Made by a program: the position numbers and the translations under genes | Shown here: one piece after another, positions 33,417 to 43,793 of the stretch | Position numbering within the stretch: position 1 is the stretch's first letter | How the letters are laid out: every line of letters begins with the position of its first letter | The notes under the pieces: model-generated | What the model was told of the DNA's origin: nothing | What the model saw: the letters and a program-made list of their open reading frames with translations, nothing else | The model's database searches: none | Source: Furcasterigmium furcatum | Lineage: Eukaryota; Ascomycota; Sordariomycetes; Glomerellales; Plectosphaerellaceae | NCBI GenBank assembly: GCA_001599815.1 | Contig: BCIA01000001.1 | Coordinates: 7,376,641 to 7,440,640 of the forward strand | Direction of reading: 5' to 3' | DNA: 64,000 nt

Positions 33417-35153
33417 TTACAGCACATATGGGCTGTACGCTGTCCCGTTCTGGAGAGCTTCCCGGTAGAGCCTCTTGTTGGAGCGCCAGAGACAGAACTT
33501 GAGGATGAGACCGCACGCAATAGCCAGGGCGGCCATGACGAACATGAGAATGAAAGCCATCAGATACCGGGGCTCGTCGGACTGGACAAAGAAGTAGGGG
33601 CCGATGAACGTGCCGATTTGCCCGAGCACGTTGTTGAGGGCCACTCCGACGGCGCGCTTCTCCGGCGTGCGCCCCAGGCAGCTCGGGATCCATGTGTTGA
33701 TCAGGGGGTTCGCCGCGAGGATGGTGCCGATGTAGAGGAAGGATGCAATGTAGCGAGGAGTGCTCTCCATCTTGACCATGCAGACGATGTAGCCGATCAT
33801 ACCGATCACGACGGGCACTCCGAAATGGTACCCGCGCTCGCCGAAGTGATCGGAGCTGCGGGCGAGGACCAGTGCGAGGATGGCGGCCAGCACATAGGGC
33901 GGGAACGTGATGACGAGGGTGATCGTGCGCTCATAGCCGAACCCGCGGACGATGGAGGGATAGAAGTTGGAAAAGCCGTAGGCTGCCGAGATGAATATGT
34001 TCATGCCGACGATAAGCCAGAGCTTATGATCGACGATGCACAGCCTCAAGCCGTACCAAACGCCGCCCTTGGCCTCGGAGACGGACACGCGGTCAGCGAT
34101 CATCCGGGCCTCGCAGATCTTCCGCATGTCTTCGGTGAGTGACCACATCGAGCTGCCGGTTCGCGAATGGGGGTAATCGGGGAGGATAAAAAGGCAGCCG
34201 ATCGCGAGGACCGCCCCGACGCATGCGAGGACGACGAAGAGCCATTTCCACCCGGCCATGCCGAGTGCGCCCTCGAGCGTGGCAAAAACAGCAGCGGCAA
34301 TCAGGCCGGACGTCCCCTGAGCCAGGATGTTTGCCGTGTAGAGGAGTGCCACGCGAAGACCGATCTCCTTACGGGTGTACCAGCAGGACATGATGTAAAT
34401 GGCCTGTTTAGGGAGTCAACGTCAGCATGTACTTAGTCTCAGCAGCATCTAGGAGATAGAGAACGTACTCCGGGGAAAAGGGGCGCCTCGACCACGCCGA
34501 GAAAGAATCTCACGGCGATCAGGCCCGAATAGCTGTTAACGCCGCAAGTAGCAGCGGAAACGCCAGACCACACAAGCGCGCATACGGGTAGGTAGAGACT
34601 GGGTCGAATGTATGGAAGAATCATGTTGGAAGGCAGCTGGCCGAGTACGTAGCTGGCGGAGATTCGTCAGTGGGAGTTACGAGGAGGGCATGGAGTCTGG
34701 AGATACTTACCCGACGCTCAAAATGGAAACAGCAGTGCTAAACTGGTAGCCCTCGAGACCGAGTTGTTCATCAATGGATGGGCTACTCAGGCGAGCTTGG
34801 CTGGAGGGAGGCAATCGTTAGCAAGTCTCCATGGGACAAGCAGGGAAAACCTACGCAATAGAGGCTCGGTCGAGATAGTTGAAAAGGTAGAGCACCCAAA
34901 GAGCTGGCATCAGGGTCATGTCCAAGCGCCTCACGGCCTTCTTCTCCAGCTCCCTCCAGTTGGGAATTCCCAGAGCCTCGATGACCTCTTCAGGCCTGGG
35001 CAGGTGAGATGCGTCCATGATCTTGTTGCCTTCTTCGGCTTGTTCGAAATCAGCCTGCTCCTTTTCGGGCACCGCTTTGTTGGGAACGGTTGTGTCGGCA
35101 GTGTTGCTGCCCTGCTCCTCATGGGCGAGGGCCGGGGATGTCTGAGCTGCCAT
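33417..35153 (-). CDS. MFS transporter, anion:cation symporter type (Tna1/Dal5-like)
   Basis: Four exons give 519 aa: 34855-35153, 34711-34800, 34469-34652 and 33417-34403, with introns of 54-65 nt in good context. The start at 35153 is an ATG (MAAQTSPALAHEE). An acidic cytosolic N-terminus precedes the first TM. Family signs include LDMTLMPALWVLYLFNYLDR at TM1, RFFLGVVEAPLFPG and SCWYTRKEIGLR between TM4 and TM5, and two sets of about six TMs split by a charged loop. Relatives import nicotinate, allantoate, pantothenate and other organic anions at the plasma membrane. It lies between the haem-fusion gene and a divergent regulator, so it may import or export that locus's metabolite. The substrate cannot be read from sequence. 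Confidence 0.9.
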
Positions 35154-36599
35154 GGCGACAAGATAGAGACTTCTGCAGCTTGGGGTATCGAAGCGGGAAA
35201 GGGGCGGTAGAAGTGCTAGAGACCAGCGATATAGGCTGAAAGCATGTATCTGGCGAGGACAGACAACCGGACAGAGCTTGGGAGCCGAGATCCCTCTTAT
35301 AGCTTTTTTCAGTCTTGAGAAACGAGGATTGCACGGTTAACCCCGAACCCCGCCTCCCCATGGAGAAACGAATGACGCTGGTGATGTGTGGGGTTTGTGG
35401 AGAAGCCAGTGATCCTGTTCAGGCTTGTGAGAAGCTGTTGATGGTGGCAGTCTGAGAAACAAAACCTGCGATTTGCGGTAGTACACCATGGATTTCTTGG
35501 CGATCAGGTGGTGTAGGAAGAATCCCGTCTTGGCTTTCGTCGGTGCCGCCCCGTATCCGCATGTTCCTATTATGCGCTGACGGATACATCCGAAGAATTG
35601 CGCAGGTCGAATGAAGCTGGAGTCGGAACGTTCGAGAGCATGGTTCGAATGGAGACGAAGTTTACCGCCCACCCTGGGCTCGAGGAGTATTCATGGATAT
35701 TTACCATCTACGCGCAGCTTTTGGTACCGAAGAAAGACTCCAACACGTAGCCAGGAAATGGATGATGTAAGGGAGGTGCTCATCTGCAATCTCTCAAGGC
35801 CGATGCCCTTATCCTGGAACGGGGGTCGCAGAATACATGGCCGGTCTGGTGGTATCACCGTCCAGATAGGCCGTCTTCAGAGCTGCTTGAAGTCGATTAG
35901 GCAGCCTTTAGAATTGCTCCTGGTTGAGAAAGAAGCGATCTCGATTTTCTGAGGTTAAGAGAGAGGCAATCTCAATGAGCTGAGGCTTGATCTGAAGTCT
36001 GGTCGACGTAATCGTTCAGAGCCTGGGCGGCCATCCTTTCTACGACACCTCTTGCCTGGGTCGTTGTTTTATCGACGGCCTGAGGTGAAGATTGGCTTTC
36101 TGCTCTAACCGCAAATGAGACGGAAATAATTGCAATGATTCGGTCTGATCCGTCAGCTGCCGGTCAGGTAGTGAGTAGTTGGGGTATAAGTTCCGAGAGA
36201 GGCATGCCGCATCACCGCGATGTCACGTTCGGACTCGCCCCCGGCTCAGTCCCTGACCGAGACAGCCTTAGAAGAGACTGTTCCACGCAGAGCTTCCCAG
36301 GGCCCAATGGCCGAGAATCCGGCATTCAAGTTGCTGCAGCTAAGCTGCAAGCAGAAATGGTGTGGTCCAGCGTGACTAGCAAACTCAGAGGAGGAACCAT
36401 CTATCCGAATGTCGGGGTTTTCCGCCGGAGGAGACTCCACAATTGATTTCGATGACGGGATTTCCCCGTCTAACACCACAGTACTTAATTGCGTCTTCGG
36501 GAATTCCCCGTCGTCCATGTTCTCCATTTCCTCCCCTTTCCGCCAATCCACCCCCGTGCCCAAGCATCAGTTACGGAAGACTCCGCCAGACGCAACGAA
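35154..36599. other. Divergent promoter between transporter and regulator
   Basis: No gene supported. A minus-strand TATAAG lies at 35296-35301, about 145 bp upstream of the transporter ATG. The pyrimidine-rich stretch at about 36500-36560 precedes the regulator start. Confidence 0.45.
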
Positions 36600-38963
36600 A
36601 TGGAGAAGCGACGACGGAGTATGGAAAAGCCCACGCGAAGAATGCGACTGAAACTCGCTTGCGCGGTACGTGGCCCGTCACTGATCATGGACATGATCGA
36701 GTCCGGGGTGCCTTGTTCAACACAATGCTGATAGTTTGCCGGTAGCGATGCCAGCGACGAAAAATCAAGGTATGGGAGAGACGCTGTCAACTTGTCCCTG
36801 GTTTCCGCAGCATCTTCAAAGCGCTGACACTCTTAGTGCGATGGTCAACTCCCGAAATGCAGTAATTGCAGGAATGCGGACGTCGAGTGTACCGACGGAG
36901 ACAGTGCTCGGCTCGGGCCCATCGGGGACGTCCATCGTGCGTGAGTGCTTGGCCGCAGTTGCATCACACCCGAGATCAGGTCAGGTTGCTGAACTACTTG
37001 GCAGGCAGGTTACCAGCCTCAAAGCCAGAATCCAAGAGCTCGAATCGATCATCAGAGTCAGATGTCCCGACATCGACCTGTCCGAACTTTCGAATTCCTT
37101 CCCCGAGCATCCGACTGAGTCCATTCCACAAGACGTCGTGGTCGCCAACGACCAAGCTGTACCGCCATCATCAAGGACCCCGAACACACCAGCTCCTGTC
37201 ACGGCCACTGTTTCGACAGGCACCAACGACATCACCAGCCCGGGTCTGCTCGCTCACGAAATAGGCCTCGTCTCGCTGAACATCACTCAGGATGCTCGGT
37301 ACATTGGCCCATCCAGCGGGTATTTCCTCGCTCGACTCATGTTGGCAACCGGACGCCGGAGTAAGAGCACATCTATTTACCAAAAAGCGTTGGCAACGCC
37401 GCCCCTCCCCTTGGGACTGGTGGAATGCCTGCAAGGCCCACTGCCTCTGCCGCCACTCGACCGGGCAACACAGCTTTGCGATGCATACTTTGACATTATC
37501 AACCCGCAGTACCCCATCTTGCATCAGACCACATTCCTCTGGAAGCTGCAGCAAGCCTCTACCGGGGGACTCAACGCCGTGGACAGCTTTCAGGTTTTCA
37601 TGGTTCTGGCTATTGGCGCGGTTGTCCTCTCACAAAGACACAGGGTGCGGCTTCCGTCAGAGTCTTATTGTCTGTCGGCTCTTCAACACCTCGAGGCCAT
37701 CAACGTCGAAAATTCGGTCTCAGGCTTGCAGTGCCTCTTGCTGTTGCTTGTCTTTACAATGCACTGCCCCAATATGAAAGTCAATGTGTGGTATCTCAAC
37801 TACCAGTGCATTGCATCAGTCCTTGATCTGGGATTGCAGCGAGACGTGCGGGCTGGCAGTCCTGGCATATCACTTCTGGACCAGGAGATGCGGACACGAT
37901 TGTTCTGGGTCGTCATGACACTGGATCGAAGAGTGGCTACCATGATGGGGAGACCGATTGGTCTCAGGGACGAAGCGTGCGATCTTCGAGTGGGTGACCC
38001 TTGGGATACAAGACAGACGCGAACCACTGACACAACATCCAGCTGCCCCAAGACTTCACCGATGACGAGCTCATATCATCATCTACCGGCACTGAAGCAG
38101 ACGCGTTCAAGCCAATCCAGTTCTCTACACATCTCTTCAAGCTGGCCAAGCTCAACTCGGAGTTCAAATACGTCGCCAACAGCATCGTGCGAGATACTCC
38201 CAGGTACGCGTACCCGGCCATCGTCGATATTCAAGAATGGCAGCGCGATATCAATCGACGTCTCGATGAATGGGAAGAACACATACCGGTGTCGGAGAGT
38301 GCAGCCCCTTACTTCTACCGAATCTGCCGCTTGCGCTGCCTCGAGCTCAAAATGGCACTGTTGCGCCCGGTGCCAGCCATCCCAGAGCCAACACCGGAAG
38401 CTCTGAGGATGTGTTATGAAGCTGCACGGCAATCACTCTCCGTTCTCAGCGATTTGTACAAGGCCAACATGCTGTTACACAGCTGGGACGTGTTTTATTC
38501 GGTGACTCTGACGACGATCACCCTCCTCTACTGCGCCAAAGTGGTTCCCGGGCTTGTACTGGCTCAGGCGCTGTCCGACGACCTCGAGACTGGCCTGCGG
38601 GTTTTGGGTGCCGTGGGGGAGCACTGGACAGGCGCGAAGCGTTGCCGAGATATCCTCGAAGAATTGGGCCGAGCGATGGTGGCCTCGATCCGAGACCAGT
38701 CATCGGGCTCGATGGTGAATGCGAGAGCTCAAATCCCGACGCCCAACATGTCCCAGATGGTACAGTCGGATGATGGCACACTCGTCGATTCGGAGGTGGT
38801 TTGTGGGGGTATGCTGAACTTGTCGGGTGACTACTTCGACCATATGGGCGCTGATGGGCTGCTTGGCGATCAGTTTGGCCTCGGCGATCCTTCGGACGAC
38901 ATGGAAACCATCATGAGGAACCTCTTCGACGATTTTATTCCGACGAACTCGGTCTTTCCCTAA
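36600..38963 (+). CDS. Zn2Cys6 transcription factor
   Basis: Nuclear regulator with an N-terminal binuclear zinc cluster and a fungal-specific middle homology region. Five exons give 699 aa: 36600-36665, 36746-36769, 36837-36940, 37005-37989 and 38043-38963. Joining them gives a perfect CX2CX6CX6CX2CX6C cluster at residues 21-48, read across three exons, one of which is only 24 nt. A short coiled coil follows (VTSLKARIQELESI). The middle region shows the usual sequence around DIINPQYPILHQTTFLWKL and RLFWVVMTLDRRVATMMGRP. The acceptor of intron 3 (37004) was chosen because it restores the coiled-coil register with a good GTGAGT donor; an alternative 43-nt intron is possible. It is the nearest candidate regulator for the haem-fusion gene and transporter. 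Confidence 0.92.
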
Positions 38964-40137
38964 CTCAAAATTGTTGGCATATTCCATAACTATCTAAGGC
39001 TCCATGAACAAGCATATCGCCTTCGACTAGCTGATCATCCAACCCGGCTGCCTGCCTGTATGTCTGCGTCGTTTTCCGGAGGCAAGGAAATCATGTCTGT
39101 TGCGGAACGTTCTCTCAATTAACCCCCACTCTCAGCGGAATACTGCCGCCCCCTTGTTGGGCTTAGGGGGCCTTCGGGAACGATCGAGCCAGAGCAACGC
39201 TACAGCTAACCGAAAGAAGAGTTGCAATTACGAGCACATAGGTAACCTTTGCCTTACTCATCGAGACAGTTACGGTTTTCAGGGATTATCTGCGGGACGG
39301 GGGAGGCGGGTATCCGGGCAGGACCTTGGAATGGTAAGTTGAATGAACGACGCCGTCCAGCATCCCTTATATTGCCTCGTCTATATTATTATAATTTGCC
39401 ACGAGGTAAACTTGCCCACATTGACCCAAGCTTCGAAAATTGAAACCTCCCCCGAATTTGCTACATCACCGTCACTCTCGACGTTGATGCCGGATGCCCC
39501 AGAGGCCAGCTACGACCACCTTACCGCTGGCTTTAGCAACAATCTGGCGCTAATTCTGTTTCAGGCCTGGCAGTGTTGTCACCTTATCTTGCATATATAT
39601 CCCTGCCGGGAAGAACAGGGTGTGAACGTACTATGACGCGCGTCGAATACTCGATGACCTTCCATAACCACGTTGGGGCCGACATCCTAGACTGTCTGGG
39701 GCCTAATAAGGCCCCGTTCCCACAGGGTCACGGAGGGAAGCCCTCGTCATCAACGGTGCTGCGTGACGATCTCGGCGAACTGTTTGGCCAATCGGCTGGC
39801 TCAAGATTGTCGAAGTGCTCTTGGGTGGAAACGCAAGGTTCATAATTGAGGCCCGCCATTCGCACCTTTAATGTGATACTTTCATAGAATCTTCATTACA
39901 CAGTTGCATATGTAGATAGAGCAGGGTCGATTCATGGCTGCCTAACTTCGTAGTAGGGATCTTACATTACATTCTCCACTGGGTGCGGAAATTCGGCCAT
40001 CGGCCAAGCAATCGTCTCCGTCCTCCGAGACCGAGTTGAGTGAGCTCTCGGGTGGTGAAAGACAAAAGCCCTGACATGGCCCAGCTGTCTAACTTGATGT
40101 GTGTACCCGGGCATCCTCCTCCACCTTCAACGAAAAC
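38964..40137. other. Intergenic, no gene seen
   Basis: About 1.2 kb, locally AT-richer (39340-39600). No frame has a start, splice pattern and motif that I could support. Confidence 0.45.
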
Positions 40138-41287
40138 ATGCATCTTCCCAAGTTGAAGTCGCTCGTTCTCGCTTCGGCGATGATATGCTCTTTCCAGGGT
40201 GCCTTGGCCTCTCCCGATGCCAATATCCCCGAACAGTGGCGAGAATCGATCCCTCAGGCATGGGACCATACAATGGCTCGCTCAGACTTGGGAGTTGGGT
40301 TAAACATTTCTGCAACAAACAACTGGGCACTTGACCAGGTCGTCAATGGAAGGGGGTAATGAAACTACGCAGCTTGCGATGATTCAGCAGTTCGACTGAC
40401 TCAATGCAGGACAATCAACGTCTGTATGCGTTGGGGTTCCAACAGAACCCTAACCAAGGCCAACCGCGAGGCCTTTGAGGCCGTCTACAAGAAGAGCATC
40501 CAGCAGTGGACCCGATGGCTTCCGGGCTGGGACAACTTCCCATTCTGTGGTGTCAAAGTCAACGTGGTTGGCTGGGCCGCCAGCAGCAAAGATTTGATTC
40601 TGGGGGATACAGACGGACTCGACATCTATTCCGACTTTACCGACGATGAGGGCCATCCAACCTGCAACCCAGGATGCTCCCGCGAGATTCACCAGAATGA
40701 CGATTACGGGGAGTGTCCTGGTGGAGAAGACGCTCGCTTCCATCAATTTATCCTTCTCGACCCTTCGTGGGGCGAGTATAACATGGGAGCCGCGTCTTCT
40801 GGAGGTGTTTCTATCAGTCTGTATGGGTGGGAGACGATCGGGTCGCAGGGCCAAAAGTGGCCTATGCTGGTACATGAACTGGTAAGTCTTGACCTTTGCT
40901 TCTGGTGTCGCTCATCGCGGCGTATTCACGGGCGATATCTTGCGCTGATACGAGATATTATGTCAGGGCCACACGTTTGGCTTTCCCGATTTCATCAGCG
41001 ACGGAATGAGGCCAGCAAACCGCACTATATGCAGTATTCTCTGGGTGCCCGAAAATGCTCCCGAAAACTTTGTTATGAAGCCGGGAGGCGGTGGTTTAGA
41101 AATGGCCCCCGAACTTACAGAGATGGAGGGATGGATGCTTCGTCACTGGTGGTCTAGATTCTCTCGACTGCGCGGCTGGCAGAATGACGATGTTACCTGG
41201 CCTGCTCCTACAAGGTGCTCGGAGATCGAGGTACGCGGTCTCGACAGCACTTCCGGAGAGGATCTTTGCAACTTGCATGCCAACTAG
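40138..41287 (+). CDS. Secreted zincin-type metalloprotease-like protein
   Basis: Exons 40138-40355, 40410-40881 and 40967-41287 (introns 54 and 85 nt) give 336 aa. A signal peptide (MHLPKLKSLVLASAMICSFQGALA) starts at the ATG at 40138. The second intron splits the metal site: joined, it reads HELGHTFGFPD at about 228-238, an HExxHxxGxxD zinc site. Other features are paired cysteines (HPTCNPGC, YGECPGGED), FILLDPSWGEYN and a tryptophan-rich C-terminal part (MEGWMLRHWWSR). Fungal relatives of this layout are often labelled cellulose-binding or dockerin proteins without proof. The catalytic Glu is present, so protease activity is plausible but unproven. Confidence is high for the gene, moderate for the role. 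Confidence 0.8.
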
Positions 41288-42026
41288 AAACTCAAACCCC
41301 ACTGAAACTATCAACTCAACACGGGAGTCTTTTGGAGCAAATTGTCAAAGTAGCCGTCGGGCATTTTGGGCTTCCGAGCTATCTCAGATGCTCGTCTAGC
41401 GGCGCCCAAACAGATTTGGATCCGGTTAACTTGGACTCGCATTATCTCTGAAGACCATTCACGTGGAAGCTGGTCGAGACTCGACAATCGGTATATCTCA
41501 TGCTCCCCAAGTGGAAATTTGGCGCGGCATCTTTGAGGATCATCTGCTTCGGGTAAAAGGACGTCAATTGCTACATAGCTAAACGCCGGTCGCCTATGCC
41601 TTCCGCGAGCGCCGTCAATGAACTCCTCTGAGAGGCGGCAGCAAACATGCCCATGCCGCTGTTCCTAAGCAGGAGAATCTCCGACCCAAGATCACGTAAA
41701 GCAGGAAGAGGGGGCTTCATCTGAGGATTGCGTACCCACAGCAAGAGCACTGGCAACCAGCCAAGTAGAGATCGACCTCCTTTGCCTCTCTGTTCCGGTC
41801 CCTAAACTTCCCAAGGGACGTCGGAGATTGTTAAGTTGAGCCAACACGTCTGGATTAGTGCCGAGCAAGTTTAGCTGACGGCTTCTTCTGGGGATAGAGC
41901 AGATCCGAGAGGGTCCAGGGGAACACCCCGACAGCATTCTGTTCGGCTTGTTGAACGTCGATATAGACAGTGTCTTTTCGGCTTTGACATTACCGTAGTA
42001 ACGGTCATTCTATGTCTAATTATTGT
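41288..42026. other. Intergenic, possible decayed coding sequence
   Basis: Minus-strand frames at 41692-41937 and 41571-41756 read like the C-terminal helices of a fungal regulator (GCSPGPSRICSIPR, then LPALRDLGSEILLL), but they are in different frames and lack a start. This may be a relic or coincidence; no gene is claimed. Confidence 0.25.
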
Positions 42027-42501
42027 CTACAATGTGGAGTGGATGATCTTCCCTGCCCATTTTGCGCCATCCTCATCGTCCGGAATCTCAAAGTCGAACC
42101 TGACCACGTCCTCTTTATACGGCCACAGTAGGTTGTGTGTCACCCTTTCCGCTCGGTCAGCAGGTTATACAAGCTTTATTGACATGAGATCGTACCTTTC
42201 GTGCTCTTTGCTTGCTTGGTATTGTTCCAGCGCAGCCAGATCAGGGTGGAAGCTGGTTAGGGCAATCTCGAACCCTTGGCTCTTACTGATAGGGTTGGTG
42301 ACCGACGGGCTGCCAACCCATAGCATCCTATTCTTGACGCATGGAAGTTCTCGGAGGGTCTTGAGCTCCTGAACAAAAGTTGACTTGTGCTCAGCAGAGA
42401 CGTCAGGCTTGAACTTGAAGAGAACTGTCAAGTGAAACCGATTAGCGGCGGTTAGGACTCGAGCATCTTGCTAGGAACATACCTATGTGAATTATCGTCA
42501 T
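42027..42501 (-). CDS. Dabb (stress-responsive A/B barrel) domain protein
   Basis: Three exons give 121 aa: 42483-42501, 42196-42424 and 42027-42144, with introns of 58 and 51 nt in good context. The first exon encodes only MTIIHI; joining gives MTIIHIVLFKFKPDVSAEH, the classical Dabb beginning, followed by GFEIALTSFHPDLAALEQYQ and VTHNLLWPYKEDVVRFDFEI. Dabb proteins are small dimeric alpha/beta barrels. Some are polyketide or terpenoid cyclases, many are of unknown role. A perfect inverted repeat lies about 90-130 bp upstream. Its SDR neighbour is on the same strand 0.5 kb upstream, so the two could act together. Confidence 0.9.
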
Positions 42502-42983
42502 TTTGTCAGCTGTCTTCATATGTATGCTTGTTTTCTGGCAGAGGACACAAATTCAGAGGGAAGGGGAATATATGGGATGTTGCCAAGTCAGCTCCGGCGA
42601 GGCACCGAGCAGTGGGGTGCCTCGCCGGAGCAAGGCCGTGACGGAGATTCGCCGCCCAGTGAGTGGGCACCCTGATCTCGGTCCCACCCAGGGGCGGGTT
42701 AATTACTTGCCCACGCGCATCATCTCATCAGATGGGAATTGCCCGTATGATTTCTCGCGTCGTCTTGGGTTTATTCGTCTGAGCAACGCGCCCGAGTGTC
42801 GGGGTAACATGGACAGGATTTACGAAATATCGTTCTCGACCTCCTGTGTTCTCAAACTGCGATTAGCCCGGGCTGCCGGCTCTGCCATTGCTACTGCAAT
42901 GTTGTAGCCATGACGTAGAGTTCGGAATACGAATAGGAGGGGGGAAATAGTTTATTGTCTCAGCTGCAGTGGGTGATCTCATG
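42502..42983. other. Promoter of the Dabb gene with inverted repeat
   Basis: Contains the 16-bp inverted repeat described separately and the 3' UTR of the SDR gene. No further coding signal was seen. Confidence 0.5.
42591..42631. repeat. Perfect 16-bp inverted repeat with 9-nt spacer
   Basis: Left arm GCTCCGGCGAGGCACC (42591-42606) is exactly complementary to GGTGCCTCGCCGGAGC (42616-42631). It is GC-rich, could form a strong hairpin, and lies in the Dabb promoter or 5' UTR. Each arm carries CGG/CCG triplets. Confidence 0.85.
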
Positions 42984-43793
42984 TCATGTTCTCCCTGTGG
43001 AAGAAGTGAAGCCCCCATCCACGACAATCTTTTGTCCCGTGATATATCTCGCCTCGTCGGACACTAAGAACACCGCAGCGTTGGCAACGTCCCATGCATC
43101 CCCCATCCGCCCCATGGGGACCTGCGCGTCCCGTATCTTCTTGAACTCTTCGTAACCGCCAGCTGTTGGAAACCTGTCGGCAAGTGCCCGTGTGTAGGGG
43201 GTCTCCATGAGCCCTGGGGCAACCGTATTGAGTCTCACTCCCCTGTCGGCGTAGATGACTGCTGTGGCCTTGACAAACTGCATGATTGCGGCTTTGGTTG
43301 CGTTGTACGCCACCTGCGGCTTGCCGATATATCGGAGGCCTGCCACGCTGGATATGCAAACAATGGAACCCCCAGTTGGCTGCTTCTCCATGACCGGAAG
43401 CACATGATGGCACGCCAGGTAAACGCTCTTCAGGTTGATATCCATTTGAGAGTCCCAGACCTCCTCCTTCATCGTCGCAGGGCAGCCTGGTTGAGACCCG
43501 CCCACGTTGGCCACCAGAATGTCGATTCGGGAGTGCTTCGACAAGCATGCATCGATGAGATTCTTCACCGACTCTGAGTTGGTGGCATCCGTGGCCACGA
43601 TGTCGCAAACCCCGCCTGCAGATTCGATCGTTTCTTTCGTCCTGGCCGTTGAAGCGATGGACCGGTTGCCGCCGAAGATTTTCGCCCCTTGCCTCGCCAG
43701 CTGCACTGCGCACGCAGCACCTATGCCCCAACCATCGGTGCCGGTTTGACCAAGGCCAATGACGAGGGCAACTTTTCCGTCGAGATTTAACAT
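42984..43793 (-). CDS. Short-chain dehydrogenase/reductase (classical SDR)
   Basis: Single exon of 269 aa; the frame is open upstream to a GTG, but the natural start is the ATG at 43793 (MLNLDGKVALVIGLG). Rossmann fold with a slightly unusual glycine motif (GLGQTGTDGWGIG), then the NVGG motif, catalytic Ser in ISSVAG, and the YNATK Tyr/Lys pair. PGLMETP and VDGGFT complete the fold. The NADP/NAD preference is not clear (GGNRS after strand 2 hints at NADP). It is likely a soluble alcohol/ketone oxidoreductase of a small molecule. It lies just upstream of the Dabb gene on the same strand. Confidence 0.92.
   Translation of the reverse strand: MLNLDGKVALVIGLGQTGTDGWGIGAACAVQLARQGAKIFGGNRSIASTARTKETIESAGGVCDIVATDATNSESVKNLIDACLSKHSRIDILVANVGGSQPGCPATMKEEVWDSQMDINLKSVYLACHHVLPVMEKQPTGGSIVCISSVAGLRYIGKPQVAYNATKAAIMQFVKATAVIYADRGVRLNTVAPGLMETPYTRALADRFPTAGGYEEFKKIRDAQVPMGRMGDAWDVANAAVFLVSDEARYITGQKIVVDGGFTSSTGRT

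Noticed and set aside
35595..35660. GGTTCGAAT resembling a tRNA B box
   Set aside because: No A box or cloverleaf can be built around it.
36941..36979. 39-nt intron with GTGAGT donor in the first Zn2Cys6 gene
   Set aside because: Gives a stop soon after; the 64-nt version restores the coiled-coil register.
41571..41937. Minus-strand frames resembling a regulator C-terminus
   Set aside because: Two frames, no start, no domain core; recorded only as a possible relic.
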